A stretch of 64,000 nt of DNA from Novymonas esmeraldas (Eukaryota > Euglenozoa > Kinetoplastea > Trypanosomatida > Trypanosomatidae), in the NCBI GenBank assembly GCA_019188245.1, contig JAECZO010000035.1:124001-188000 (forward strand). Reading direction: 5' to 3'. Numbering within the stretch: the stretch's first letter is position 1; the number at the start of each line of letters is the position of its first letter. Below, piece by piece: positions 52,654-62,914 of the stretch. Position numbers and translations under genes: made by a program. A model generated the notes under the pieces. That model was not told the origin of the DNA. It did no database searches and saw only the letters and a program-made list of their open reading frames with translations.

Positions 52654-54526
52654 TACCAGCACGAAGAGGGGAGAGGAAGAGGGGGAGGGCGGAGGAGGCA
52701 CCGACGTCGGGTGCTTCCAGTGCGTCTGTGGCTCACTCTACACACAAACACACAGACACACAGACAGATTTAGATCGACACGGAGAGAGACACACGCACG
52801 TACACCCTCACACGCACACACGCGCACAAGCAGAGACAGTGGGTGAGGTGAGAAGGGCCTCGTCAGCCCAGCAAAAAAAAAAAAAAGGAGATGGGGAGCG
52901 TCACAGCGTGGGAAAGGAGGAGCAGGACGGAGAGGGAGGGAGGGAGGGAGGGAGAGGACACGTTGGGTACAGCCGCCACCACAGCAAGAACAACGTCGGG
53001 AGACGCGCGTGGAAGTGTGTGGATGCTCGCACACAGACAGACAGACAGACAGAGAAGCGCGTAAGTGAGTGTACCTTGACTTTCGACAGAAAGAAAATGG
53101 AAGAAGGGCGGGAGGGGCACACTTGGGCACGCCCGAGAGAGTGCACCGAGTCAGAGAGCGAGTCCACTCCGCAATCAATCACGAAGGAGACGAAGTGGAG
53201 GAGGAGGAGAGGGGGGAGATGATAGGGAAAGACGCAAGAAAAAAAAAGAGAGAGAGACGAGGCTGCCGTCCGTCGTCACAGCGATCAGGTGTGTGTTTAC
53301 AAGTTTGGCAGAACAAAAGACTGATACCCGCGCACACATACACATACACACACACACACACAGAGAGATGGACAGACACCGCAACACTGCTGTCAGTCGA
53401 TACAACAACAACAACCAAACAAAAAAAAAAAAAAACAACGACAAGCGATGCGGCTACGCACGTCGACAGAGGGGAGTGAGACAAGACAACCGGGGGGGAA
53501 GTGGACGAGGAAAGAGAGGAGGAGATGACGCGTATCAGTGCGCGCGTGTGCACACACTGCAAGACGCGTCTCCGCACGCCAGACAAAGTGGCGGCACGGG
53601 GAGGGGAGGAGAGGGGAGCAACCACAACACCAACAACACAACCAGAACACGTAGACACGCGCGTCGACAGAGACTAGAGGGCCCTCCCTCGCACACGCCA
53701 AACACGGATGGCGTGATGGAGCCGGAGGGGGCCAGAGAGAGGAGAGGAGAGGAGAGGAAAGGAGAGAGGCAGCAGGGGAGCAGCAACACTAAACTAAACC
53801 ACAGTCAACACAACAGGAAAAAAAAAAAGACGTGGGGGACACAGTGACGAACTGGATTTGTGAACTGAGAGACGTGGCACACGCGCACTGTGTGTGTGTG
53901 TGTGTGTAGAGAGGGAGAGAGGGGGAGAGGGAAGGCAACACGCCAGCCACCACGGAGAGGTACAGCGGAGACAGCGAGAGGCCGCGGACGACACCGAGTG
54001 CCAATACGCTGAAGGTGTGCGTGTGTGAGTATGCCCGTATGGAGGGCGGGCGGGGTGAATTCGAGGGAGGGGTTTGCTTTTTGTTTTTGTTTTTTGTTTT
54101 TCTCTCCCTTTGATGAAGGGGAGAAGCGAAGGGTGCGGAGGAGGAGAAGGAGTATGAACTTCGCCACCGACAGCGACAGCGACGCACCGGTGTGATGATG
54201 ATGTGTGTGTGTGTGAGCCGACACACCGTGAAGGAGCGGCAGTGCCGATGAGTCGTCCCCCTTTTGATTTTCTCTTCCTCTCGCCTGGTACGCTGAGAGA
54301 CACAGACACACAGAGACACGCACGCACGCACGTGTGTGTCTGATGTCGTCACTTCTCACCTCCTCCGGCTCCTGTGCGTCTCGCACTCCGAGGCGTCTGC
54401 TTCCAGGGTGAGAAGAGGAGGAAGAGGGACGCACACCTGTGTTGTGCTGTTTGGACAAGAGCACGTGACTCACGCTGAACTGAAGATGATCATGCGGGTC
54501 AGTGTGAATGTGTGCGAATGTGTGAA

Positions 54527-54560
<34 letters not shown>

Positions 54561-55511
54561 GAGACACGCGGCAGTTTGAGAGAGAAGAGAGTGAGAAGGA
54601 GAGAGAAGAGGTGGCATAGAAGAGGCAGCGGGGGAGAAGCACACGGTGGTGGCGCGGCGCTCAGCTGCACAGACACACGCCACGTGACATCGGTGCTCGG
54701 CACACCGCACCGCATCCTTCACGGCGCGTGCATAGTTGACACCCTTCCATGAGGGAGAGAGAGAGGCAGGCGCGCTCGAGGAGGGAAAGGAAGAGAACCG
54801 GAATTCAAAAAAAAAAAAAAAAAAGATGTGTGCGTGCGCGCTCTGGAGCAGCACGATGGGGTTGTCCCTCCTACCCCTCCCCCCTCCTCTTCCTCCTCTG
54901 TCGCCGCTCTACGCCACAGTAGCCGCCTACAGCACCGCGCCAGTGCTGCGTGGCGCACACACCGCACACGGCGTTGCGCACTGATGGAGCGAGAGTGTGG
55001 CGGGCACGCACTCCTTCACGCTCCTCCTCCCCCCTTTCCCTTCATACGCAACATATGCACCGCTCTACGATACACGCAAGCGCTCGATGCTGCCGTCTAC
55101 GTGCCTGTACATCTCGGTTTTTTTTTTTTTGTGTGTGTGTCTGTGCCCACGCGTGCTCGCGTGTCTGCGCCGCGAAGTGCAGCGTCGAGAAGCGGCAGTG
55201 AAGGAGAAGACGCACGAGGAGACGGAGGAGGAGGGAGAGGGAGAGACGCAACGAGAGAGAGAGAGAGGGGGGGGGAGGTGAGCTGACCACGACGCTCAGC
55301 CGCTGAGAGGGACCACAAAGAAGAAGAGAAAAATGATACCGCGACGATGTGGGGCCTTTCAGAGGACACAGAAAATGGAAAAAAAGAAAAACGGAGGCGA
55401 GAGTGACACAGACTCTTGTGTGTGCGTGTGGGTGTGGGTGTGGGTGGGTGTGCCCTTGTCGCAAGTTTGCACTCATGCCCCGTGTGGAAGCGACAGCGCT
55501 GCCTCGCGCGC
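52654..55511. other. Intergenic: EB1 to DUF789 gene, largest gap in the window
   Basis: A 2,858 nt gap without a supported gene. On the coding strand it holds five T runs: T18 (54824-54807), T11 (53828-53818), T15 (53435-53421), T9 (about 53247-53239) and T14 (52886-52873). Several are followed by pyrimidine-rich sequence and an AG. The last one lies about 220 nt before the DUF789-gene ATG and is the best candidate for its own acceptor. (GT)15 is at 54529-54559; CA tracts are at about 52740-52762 and 53338-53362. Purine-rich sequence is widespread. Confidence 0.65.
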
Positions 55512-57014
55512 TCACAGGGATGCGCCGTCGAGGACTTGGCGGATGGACGCGGTGAACGCCATCATCTCCGCATCCCGCGGGTCCCAGATGGCGCCGTGCT
55601 GTCGCTGCAGCAGCTTCCGCGCCTCCAGCCGATCGACCAGCCCCCGGATGGCCTGCAGCCTCCCCTGCAGCACCGCGGCGGTTGCCTCCGTCGCCGCCTC
55701 CGTTGCCGCCTCCGTCTCCGGCGTTGCGGCGGCAGGGGCCGTCGTGAAGGCCGACACGGCGGCGCCGGTGGTCTTGGTCCCGTTACGCGGGCCGATCATC
55801 ACGTGGGTGGACGCCGACGACCTCCGCGGGGTGCGGCGTGCCCGCGGCGTCCGTGCAGGGTGCGTGTGCGAGGGGCGGCGCATGAACGTGGCGGCGCCGC
55901 GCTTTCCAATGGCCGCTACGACAGGCGCGCCTCGCACGGCGCTGCCCGAGCCGAGGCCGCTCGCATCGCCGTGTGTGTCGAGGTGAGACGGCATAGACTT
56001 GTAAATGACGCTGCCACGCGGGTGGGAGGAGGCGGCGCGGGTGGTGCCGCCCGCCGCGCTCTCCCCCAGTACCGTTGGCTCGCTGCCGGACACATCGATC
56101 GCGCCGACGACAAGGGAAGCCGGCGGCGTGGGTGACGATGCGGGGTCGCTGGCCGCCGGCGAAGACGGCACCGCGGACTGCGAGACGTCGCGCTTGTGCG
56201 ACTCGGCCGTAGGCGGCGTCGACTGCGACAGCGCGGCGGCGCCGACCACCTCCGCGCACGGCGGCGAGGAGCCCGTGCGTGGCGCCGGTGACAGGCGCAC
56301 CGAGCTTGGCGGCAACGATGTACTGGTGTCGTTGCCCTCCAGAGGGCGGCTGAGGCTCTCGCGCAGTACCGCTACCGCGGCGGCGGCGGCGGCGGCGCCT
56401 TGCGTCCCCGCAGCGAGCGACTCTCTCTTCAGCCGCGCCTCGCTGCTGTTGCGGACGGGGGTGTCGGCGTTGGCGCCGCCGTCGACGACGATGGCGTGCG
56501 GCGGCTCCTCGACAACGCGCTTCATGTGCGCCGGGGGACTGTGTATGCTGGAGGCGCTGTTCGAGTTGCTGGAGGCGGGCAGAAGGACGCGGCCCTCGCC
56601 GGCCTGGATGCCGCACCGCTGCAGGGCAGTGTCGAGCCCACGGAACCACTGCAGGAGCAGCAGATTGGCTTGGAAGTTCCCGGAGATGAGCCGCTGCGTC
56701 TCACGCATGAGAACATCGGGCAGAGCGATGCCGTTGCGGCGCAGCGCCGCCTGCATCAGGGAGAGGTTCGCCACCGCCTCGAAGTCCGTCTTGGCCGGCA
56801 CCTTCACACGCGCGGAGAGGAGTGGGGCGTGGACGACGGGGAGCATCGTTGGTAGGAGGAGGACGTAGGGCACGCCGTGCCCACACTCCTCCACGCGATG
56901 CATCGGCTGCACCTTGCGCCCATTCGGCGCCTCCGCCGGCAGACGCGCGTTCACCCAGAGGAGCAGCTCCGACCATGACTCGGTCGACGGCACCACCGCG
57001 AGGTATCGCAACAT
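55512..57014 (-). CDS. EB1: EB1-family microtubule plus-end tracking protein
   Basis: EB1 binds growing microtubule ends and recruits partners; in trypanosomatids it is expected at microtubule plus ends, including in the flagellum. The product has 500 residues against about 270 in animals. Residues 13-130 form the calponin-homology domain: WSELLLWVNARLP (14-26), then the gap-filling YVLLLPTMLP, KVPAKTDFEAVANLSLMQAA (71-90) and GNFQANLLLLQWFRGLD (112-128), all in EB1 order (compare KGKFQDNFEFVQWFK). The C-terminal 70 residues (LQAIRGLVDRLEARKLLQRQ then IRQVLDGASL) are a coiled coil with an EB-homology-like end. The 300-residue linker is Ser/Ala/Thr/Pro-rich and basic. The usual C-terminal EEY/F tail is missing, so CAP-Gly partners may not bind. 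Confidence 0.85.
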   Translation of the reverse strand: MLRYLAVVPSTESWSELLLWVNARLPAEAPNGRKVQPMHRVEECGHGVPYVLLLPTMLPVVHAPLLSARVKVPAKTDFEAVANLSLMQAALRRNGIALPDVLMRETQRLISGNFQANLLLLQWFRGLDTALQRCGIQAGEGRVLLPASSNSNSASSIHSPPAHMKRVVEEPPHAIVVDGGANADTPVRNSSEARLKRESLAAGTQGAAAAAAAVAVLRESLSRPLEGNDTSTSLPPSSVRLSPAPRTGSSPPCAEVVGAAALSQSTPPTAESHKRDVSQSAVPSSPAASDPASSPTPPASLVVGAIDVSGSEPTVLGESAAGGTTRAASSHPRGSVIYKSMPSHLDTHGDASGLGSGSAVRGAPVVAAIGKRGAATFMRRPSHTHPARTPRARRTPRRSSASTHVMIGPRNGTKTTGAAVSAFTTAPAAATPETEAATEAATEATAAVLQGRLQAIRGLVDRLEARKLLQRQHGAIWDPRDAEMMAFTASIRQVLDGASL

Positions 57015-57100
57015 CCTCCTCACGTTCGGTGGTGGTGGTGGTGGTGGTGGTCGTGATGGTTGGCAGAGCAAAAGAAAGAGAGAGGGGGGGTGGGGAGAGA
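57015..57100 (-). promoter_or_regulatory. Predicted trans-splice signal abutting the EB1 start
   Basis: On the minus strand CCCCCCCTCTCTCTTTCTTT (about 57094-57073) is followed by a (CCA)n stretch with no AG until GTGAGGAGG just before the ATG. The first AG ends at 57019, leaving four nucleotides of gene-derived 5' UTR. It is the first AG after the tract, the usual choice in these organisms; the site is inferred. Confidence 0.45.
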
Positions 57101-57164
57101 CGGAGCACAAGACCTTTTGGCAATGGAGCAACAGGATGAAGAGGGAGGTATACAGTATTTGCAG

Positions 57165-57198
<34 letters not shown>

Positions 57199-58190
57199 AG
57201 GGAGGTCGACAGAGGAGGAAGCACTCGAGTTGTCGAGGCAGGCGACTGCGATTGTGGAGGAGCGAAGAAGCAGAAGGACAGGGAAGAGTACAGATGTGCG
57301 GGGAGGGGAAGTGGGAGAGGTAGAGGGGTGATAGAGGGGAGAAAGCGGTGACAGCGACCTGTTCGTGCTGAACTGCGTGCGTGCGTGCGTGCGGGTGTGT
57401 GCCTGTGTTTGTGTGTGTGTGTGTGTATGCGGAGCAAGAGCAACGTGTGCAGCTGCTCGACAGCAATGGTGTCGTGTTTGAACGTGTGTCTTGTCTGACT
57501 CTACGTCTATCGAGGGGGGATGCACACACACACAGACTCACAGACACACACACACAGATGTTGTTGAGCTGACAGAGTTCGTAAGTGTGAAACAGAAGAA
57601 AAGGGAAAAGAGAGAGGAGGCGAAGGACTCACAACGTAGACGAGGTCCTGGAGGAGAGAGAGAGGGAGATGAGGGCAGAAGTGGTGTGTATGGCGTGAGA
57701 GAGAGCAGCGGTGGTGGGGAGGACACGCGGCCTCCAGCGTGAAGAGAGAGGAGGAGGAGGAGGAGGAGGAGGAAGAGATTTGTGCTTTTTTGTGAGCGGT
57801 TGTGTGCGCATCGAATGAAGAGCGGAGGCGCCAGCTGGTTCGCCAGAGAGAACGATGAGCACGTCAACAGCAGAGCAGGCGTTCTGGTGTGCATCGTGCT
57901 CCGAGCACCAATTCGCGCGTGTGTGTGTGCGTATGTGTTTTGTGTTTCTTGGCGCATGTGTGTGCGTGTGTGTGCGTGTGTCCACGCTGGGCCACTGCAC
58001 CGACTGACTGTGCCGCCGACATGCTCGTCTTGCCCCTCCCCTCAAAACCTAACAGCAGAGGTGAGAGGGGAGACACCACACAGCCTCTGTGCCAACGGAG
58101 TGAAAGATAGCGCGCGAGTGTGTGTGCGTGTGTGCGTGACGCAGTTATGTCTCGATGTCCCAGCACCACGACCACCACCACCACCACCCT
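57015..58190. other. Intergenic: zinc-finger gene to EB1
   Basis: A 1,176 nt gap. A (CA)15 tract lies at 57167-57196, TG repeats at about 57400-57426, CA at about 57522-57557, purine-rich (coding-strand pyrimidine) sequence at about 57590-57775, and TG-rich sequence at about 57915-57985 and 58110-58140. No gene is supported. Confidence 0.7.
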
Positions 58191-59885
58191 CTACTGTGTG
58201 GTGCGGAGCTGGTCCAGAGGCGATTGGGCCCTGTGCGCCGTGTCGTCGTCGTCGTCGAGCAGATCCACGGGTGTTGCGGTGGGGAGGTCGAGTGACTCGG
58301 CAGCAGCAGCAGGCGCCGGCGGCGGCGGCAGCCGCGGAGGGTCCTCCACCATCGCCTCCACCCCCACCAGGCCCAGCCTGCGCGCTCCGTCGTACCTGTC
58401 AGCGTGGGACCGCGTCATGTGCACACTCAGCCCGCGCTTCGTGGTGAAGGTGGTGTACTTGGTGCAGTAGGGGCACGCGAAGCAGCTTACCCCGCCGCCG
58501 CCGCCGCCGCCTTTGTGCCGAATCTGCAGGAGAAGCACGCTCTCCGCCTGCGCCATCACCTGCGAGGTGACGAGCGCCTGTGATGGTCCGACGGCGGCGC
58601 TGGCGGTGGTGGCGCCGACCGCATGCGCAGAGCTGAGCGACGTCTCGCGCGGATGCACGCGCCCCTCCGCCGCTGCCGCGGGGCGTTGTGGTCTGCCCGA
58701 CCGCTGGGGCGGTGGGTCGCGGGCGAGGGCCAGCAGCGCTCCCTCCTGCGCCCGCAGGCGCTTCCGCAGGATGTGTCGCTCACGCTTGCCTCCGCTCCTG
58801 CGGCGGTGGTGGTGCAGGCGGTGCAGGTCCTCGACCCACTGCGGGGTCGCCAGCGCCTCCTCCTCCTCCTCCTCGCCTTCCACCGCACCACTCTGTGCGC
58901 GGGCAGACACAGACGACAGCGCGGTGGTGGTTGGCGGTGCCTCGAGCCGTGTGCGACGGTGCGGCGGGGATGATGTCGAGGGAAGCGAGTCGTGCAACGA
59001 CGTACGCGGCGGCGACGACACGATGCAGCGCGACGATGACGACGACCGGCTGCCTGCCGAGGACGCCGAGGAAGACGCGTCCGAGAACACGTTGCTGATG
59101 GAACTGCTGTCGCCGCTCGCGTACGCGTCTTCCTCAAAGCGCAGCCCACTTTGACTGGCGACGTGCACAAGGTAGTTCCTCTCGGCGTCTGTGAGCGCCA
59201 GCGAGACCCGCGGCGCACGGCGTCGGCGCGCCGGCGCGTCTGCGGAGGGGCCGCTGCTGCAGCCGCTGGTGGAGCGGTCGCTGTCACTGTCCTCCTCGTC
59301 CTCCTCTTGTCCTCCTCCGCCATCACGACCGCCGCGCCTCCGCCGCTGCTGCCGGCGGTGCTGCGCACTGTACATGTCCACCGCATCCGTCACCGGGTCT
59401 GCGCGTGCGTGTTCGCGGAAGGGGCAGTAGTAGCGACGGTGCCGGTACAGCTTGGCGCGATTGCACAGCTCCAGCTCGCAGTCCGGGCACGTGTACGTGA
59501 CGCGCTCCGTGGCCTCCTGCTGCTCAGTCGCCGCCCCTGTGGCCGCTGTAGCGCGCGGAAGCCTCATCTCCGGCGGTAGCGGCTGCGCTGTTGGCGCGGT
59601 GGCGGGATGCTCATCCTGCGCGACAGTGGGTTCCTCCTGAAGCGGCGCCGGCATTGGCGAGGTCGTGTGGAGGGGGTGCATGAACTGCACGTGTCGGCGG
59701 AGGTTCGGCTTCGTGGTAAAGCGCTTGGGGCAGAAGGTGCACGCGAACGGTCGCTCGCCGGTGTGCACGAGCAGGTGACGCCGGTAGTTGCTTCGTACCC
59801 CGCTGGTGCCGGAGTTGCCAGTGAACACCTTGGCGCAGTGTGGGCACACGAGATACACTGTGAAACCGGCAGATGATGAGGACAT
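58191..59885 (-). CDS. C2H2 zinc-finger protein with dispersed fingers
   Basis: A 564-residue protein with an N-terminal pair of fingers. Finger 1 has C14, C17, H37 and H41 with an unusually long 19-residue loop. The classical linker TGERPF (42-47) follows, and finger 2 is canonical with C49, C52, H65 and H70. A third unit (CPDC...H...C, in YTCPDCELELCNRAKLYRHR, roughly 140-165) is C2HC-like. A fourth, CPYCTKYTTFTTKRGLSVHM plus a later His, lies near the C-terminus (about 480-505). The middle is rich in Ser, Arg and Asp, with basic stretches (RRRRAPR; GGKRERHILRKRLR). The TGERPF linker is typical of DNA-binding finger arrays, so nucleic-acid binding is likely; such proteins are few in trypanosomatids. 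The ATG at 59885 starts 13 residues before the first cysteine. Confidence 0.85.
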   Translation of the reverse strand: MSSSSAGFTVYLVCPHCAKVFTGNSGTSGVRSNYRRHLLVHTGERPFACTFCPKRFTTKPNLRRHVQFMHPLHTTSPMPAPLQEEPTVAQDEHPATAPTAQPLPPEMRLPRATAATGAATEQQEATERVTYTCPDCELELCNRAKLYRHRRYYCPFREHARADPVTDAVDMYSAQHRRQQRRRRGGRDGGGGQEEDEEDSDSDRSTSGCSSGPSADAPARRRRAPRVSLALTDAERNYLVHVASQSGLRFEEDAYASGDSSSISNVFSDASSSASSAGSRSSSSSRCIVSSPPRTSLHDSLPSTSSPPHRRTRLEAPPTTTALSSVSARAQSGAVEGEEEEEEALATPQWVEDLHRLHHHRRRSGGKRERHILRKRLRAQEGALLALARDPPPQRSGRPQRPAAAAEGRVHPRETSLSSAHAVGATTASAAVGPSQALVTSQVMAQAESVLLLQIRHKGGGGGGGVSCFACPYCTKYTTFTTKRGLSVHMTRSHADRYDGARRLGLVGVEAMVEDPPRLPPPPAPAAAAESLDLPTATPVDLLDDDDDTAHRAQSPLDQLRTTQ

Positions 59886-60580
59886 CTCTCCCCTCGACGC
59901 GGCTGCAGCGAGGTGGAGGTGACGCTGCGCTGTCCCTGTCGCTGTGTGTGAGTGCCTTCTCCCGCCCCGGCACGGGTGTCCGTAACGTCTCGGTAGCAGG
60001 AGAAGAATGGTGGAGAGGCAGCGAGATGCGCAGTTGAGAATGACCTCTCCGCCACTCCGCTTTACACATACATACACACAGACACACACGCACACGCGCG
60101 CGCAGTGTGTGGCGGTCCGCGCACCTGCAGCCCTCCTCTACAGAGTCGTGAAGCACGCGGGAAGGGGGGGAGGGAGGGAGGGGCAGTTGGCGGGCTAGTG
60201 TCTCGCGACACGGCGGTGGTGGGGGGAGAATGACGGCACAGGACAGGTGAAGAGGAAGGAGAGAGAGTGAAGGACGGCCGTGCTGGGCGGAGGCACCAGA
60301 GCGAGGAAGAAGAAGAAGGGTTGTGCACACAACATGTCTTGCATGCACGCGTGGGCACACATCGCTCGGTAGACAGGGTGCAGGAGGGAGAACGAGAAGA
60401 GCGGCGGTGTCGCCTCTTCTTTTTTTTTTTTTTTGGTTTCTGCAACCGTGGCACCAATAGAGCCGCTCGACCACCGTCACACACACACCGCGTTTGTGCA
60501 TGTGTGTGCACGTGTGTGCATGTGTGTGTGCATGTGTGTCGTCGTGAGCGCTTTGCACAGTGGTGCTCGCCGCGGGAGAG

Positions 60581-60616
<36 letters not shown>

Positions 60617-60788
60617 GCGGAGAGGCATCTCCGAGCCTGCCGCCGCCGAGTGGCAAAGAAGAAAGAAAAAAAGGGGGTGGAGAGACCAAGTAGAATGGGA
60701 GTGTGTGATGTCCGTGGACGAGCGCGACTCACCGCTGGCGCTTCTCGAAGCACGTCACCCGCCGCCCTCCTCTTCCTCTGCCTCTGCC
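59886..60788. other. Intergenic: alkyltransferase gene to zinc-finger gene
   Basis: A 903 nt gap. CA-rich sequence lies at about 60065-60100, purine-rich sequence at about 60155-60320, T15 on plus at 60420-60434, TG-rich repeats at about 60495-60540 and (CA)15 at 60583-60612. No gene is supported. Confidence 0.7.
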
Positions 60789-61628
60789 TCATCGGCGCGA
60801 TGCGGCGGTGCTCACGGCGGCCTCGTCCTCGCAGGCTCGCAGCACCTCCGCCGCTACGGTCGCCTGCTCATGCCGCAGCAGCCACACCTTGTATCGCAGC
60901 CCCAGCCCGTAGCCGCGCAGGGAGCCGCTTGACGCCACGACGCGGTGGCAAGGGACAATGACGGGGATGGGGTTCGCCGCCATCGCGGCCCCGACGGCGC
61001 GCGGGGCTGCGGCGGCAGAAGCAGAGCGCAGGAGTGCGTTGTTCACACGCACACCGAGTCCCTTGTAAGATATCACATCGCCAGAGGGAACCGTCTGCCG
61101 CAGCGTCGTCCACGTCTGCGAGGTGAAGGCGGTGGTGGCGGTCGGGTAGACGACCGGCACCTGCAGCAGCAGCTTCTCCAGCGCTGCCGGCCGACCCGCC
61201 GACGGCGATGGACACTGGAAGTAATTGGACAGGAGCGCGACGGCCACATCACCGGGCCGGGCCTCCGCCGCCGCCGTCGTCGCGGGCTCCTCCGGCCACA
61301 CCCTCGCCAGCGTCACCGCCGTGGACCGGTACCAGCGTGTCTGCATCTCGGCGCACACCTCCCGCGCCTCCGCCTCCAACGCTGCGGCGTCGCCGCGTGG
61401 GCACCGCTGCCAGTGGCAGCAACGCACCGCGCCGTCGCCGTCCACGTAGACGGAGAAGGGCCCCAGCGGTGTCGCGACGGTGCGCAGGTGCAGCGGCAGC
61501 GCGGCGAGCGTCACCGCAGCGGCCACCACACGCCGCGCTAACGTCGCCGCGGTCGGCGTGCGAGTGCACTTCGCCGTCGGCACCGCCGCCTTCACTGCAG
61601 CCTTGGGGATCCCAGCAACAGCCGCCAT
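60789..61628 (-). CDS. MGMT: Methylated-DNA--protein-cysteine methyltransferase (O6-alkylguanine repair)
   Basis: Transfers alkyl groups from O6-alkylguanine in DNA to its own cysteine, a one-shot suicide reaction in the nucleus. The product has 279 residues against about 207 in humans. The active-site motif PCHRV lies in NPIPVIVPCHRVVASSGSLR, with the acceptor cysteine at residue 227. Before it are the conserved GDVISYKGLGVRV (the SYxxLA helix-turn-helix start) and RAVGAAMAANP, whose Arg is the finger that flips the base. An Ala/Ser/Leu-rich insert (NNALLRSASAAAA) extends the helix-turn-helix region. The N-terminal 110 residues match the family only loosely, and residues 1-40 are alanine- and lysine-rich, possibly a targeting sequence. 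The C-terminus has a short tail after the LLRHE helix. Identification is firm. Confidence 0.95.
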   Translation of the reverse strand: MAAVAGIPKAAVKAAVPTAKCTRTPTAATLARRVVAAAVTLAALPLHLRTVATPLGPFSVYVDGDGAVRCCHWQRCPRGDAAALEAEAREVCAEMQTRWYRSTAVTLARVWPEEPATTAAAEARPGDVAVALLSNYFQCPSPSAGRPAALEKLLLQVPVVYPTATTAFTSQTWTTLRQTVPSGDVISYKGLGVRVNNALLRSASAAAAPRAVGAAMAANPIPVIVPCHRVVASSGSLRGYGLGLRYKVWLLRHEQATVAAEVLRACEDEAAVSTAASRR

Positions 61629-62914
61629 GGTGGACGAGGAGGGAGGCGGGGAGGGAGAGAGTGAGAGAGTGAACAGAAGTCAATAGAAACAGAAAGCAGC
61701 AGAGGAGGGCGGAGAGGAGTACCTGTGTCGACCAACGGCAGCTGTGATGCTGTTGCCGCCGTGCCGTGGTGGCGAGCGAGTATGTATGTGTATGTATGTA
61801 TGTGTATGTATGTGTGTGACGATAGCAGATGTGGTGGTGGCGAGAGAGCGAGAGTGGTGGTGTGGTGGTGTGGTGGTGGTGGTGTGGTGAGCCGAGCACT
61901 CGAGAACGAGTAGGAGGAGGATGCGGTGGCGGTGCGCTGGCTCCGTGTGTGTGTGTGAGACCTGTGGGAGTGTTGGTGAGGGGAGATGAGCCCGTGCACT
62001 GGTGATGATTGAGTATGTCTGCCTTCGTGGACAGTGGTGGCGAGGGAGGAGAGAGAGGCAGACGCACACACGCAAACGTACACGTAGACAGTCACACATG
62101 CGTGGAGGCACACGTGTGCACCGGTGCGGGGATCGAGGCGGAGGGGAGTGGAGGGTGACACAGTGGAAAGCAAAAGGAGGGACACGCCGACACACACACA
62201 CACACACACACACGCATGCCGAGACAGACGCGCGGGTGTGTAGAAACATGTGAATCTATACACATTCCCAGGCACATGCCTCTCGCGGTGGACCGTACAA
62301 CGCTGACACACGGAACTGAGAGTGTGCGGTCACCAGGTGGTGGCGAAGGGCGTCGCTCGCGATGAGCTACGAGAGAGCGAGGATCTGTGCACGTCGGACA
62401 ACGTTGAAGGTGAACGACCAGCCCGTTGCATGAGGGTGTGCCTCCAGTGAAGAAGTTGTGTCTGTCTGCGTGCTTCCCGCTGTGTGTGTGTGTGTGTGTG
62501 TCTGCTGGATCAGATGTCTCCCGACGCGGTCTTGTCTCGCGACTTGAGCGCCAGTGCGACCAGTCGCGGAGGGTCCACCCGCACAGCCACCGCGCTCCTT
62601 CGATACTCGAGCTTACGCAGACAAACACACACTATGATTTTTCTTTCTTTAACAATTAGACGAGTAGGTCTCACAGGGCATCTCACGCTCGTACACACAC
62701 ACACACACACACAGACACACACACACGCTCACCGGCACACACGTGACCTTCCGCGGTCCTGTCGGCCGAGAGAGAGAGGGCACGCGTGTGTGAGACAGAA
62801 GGACAACACCGGAGAGAGGGAGAGAGAGAGAGTACGCAGGACGCACCGCATGTGTGCACGAGAAGAGCGGAGGGAGACCGAAAGAAAAAAACAAAGAAGA
62901 GAGAGTCCGGTCGC
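61629..62914. other. Intergenic: UTP10-like gene to alkyltransferase gene
   Basis: A 1,286 nt gap. The coding strand is pyrimidine-rich from about 61735 to the alkyltransferase ATG, with CACAG ending at 61733 as the nearest AG. TGTA repeats (about 61778-61818) and (GGT)n-rich sequence (about 61830-61890) follow, then CA at about 62192-62213, TG at about 62480-62501 and CA at about 62693-62730. No gene is supported. Confidence 0.7.
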
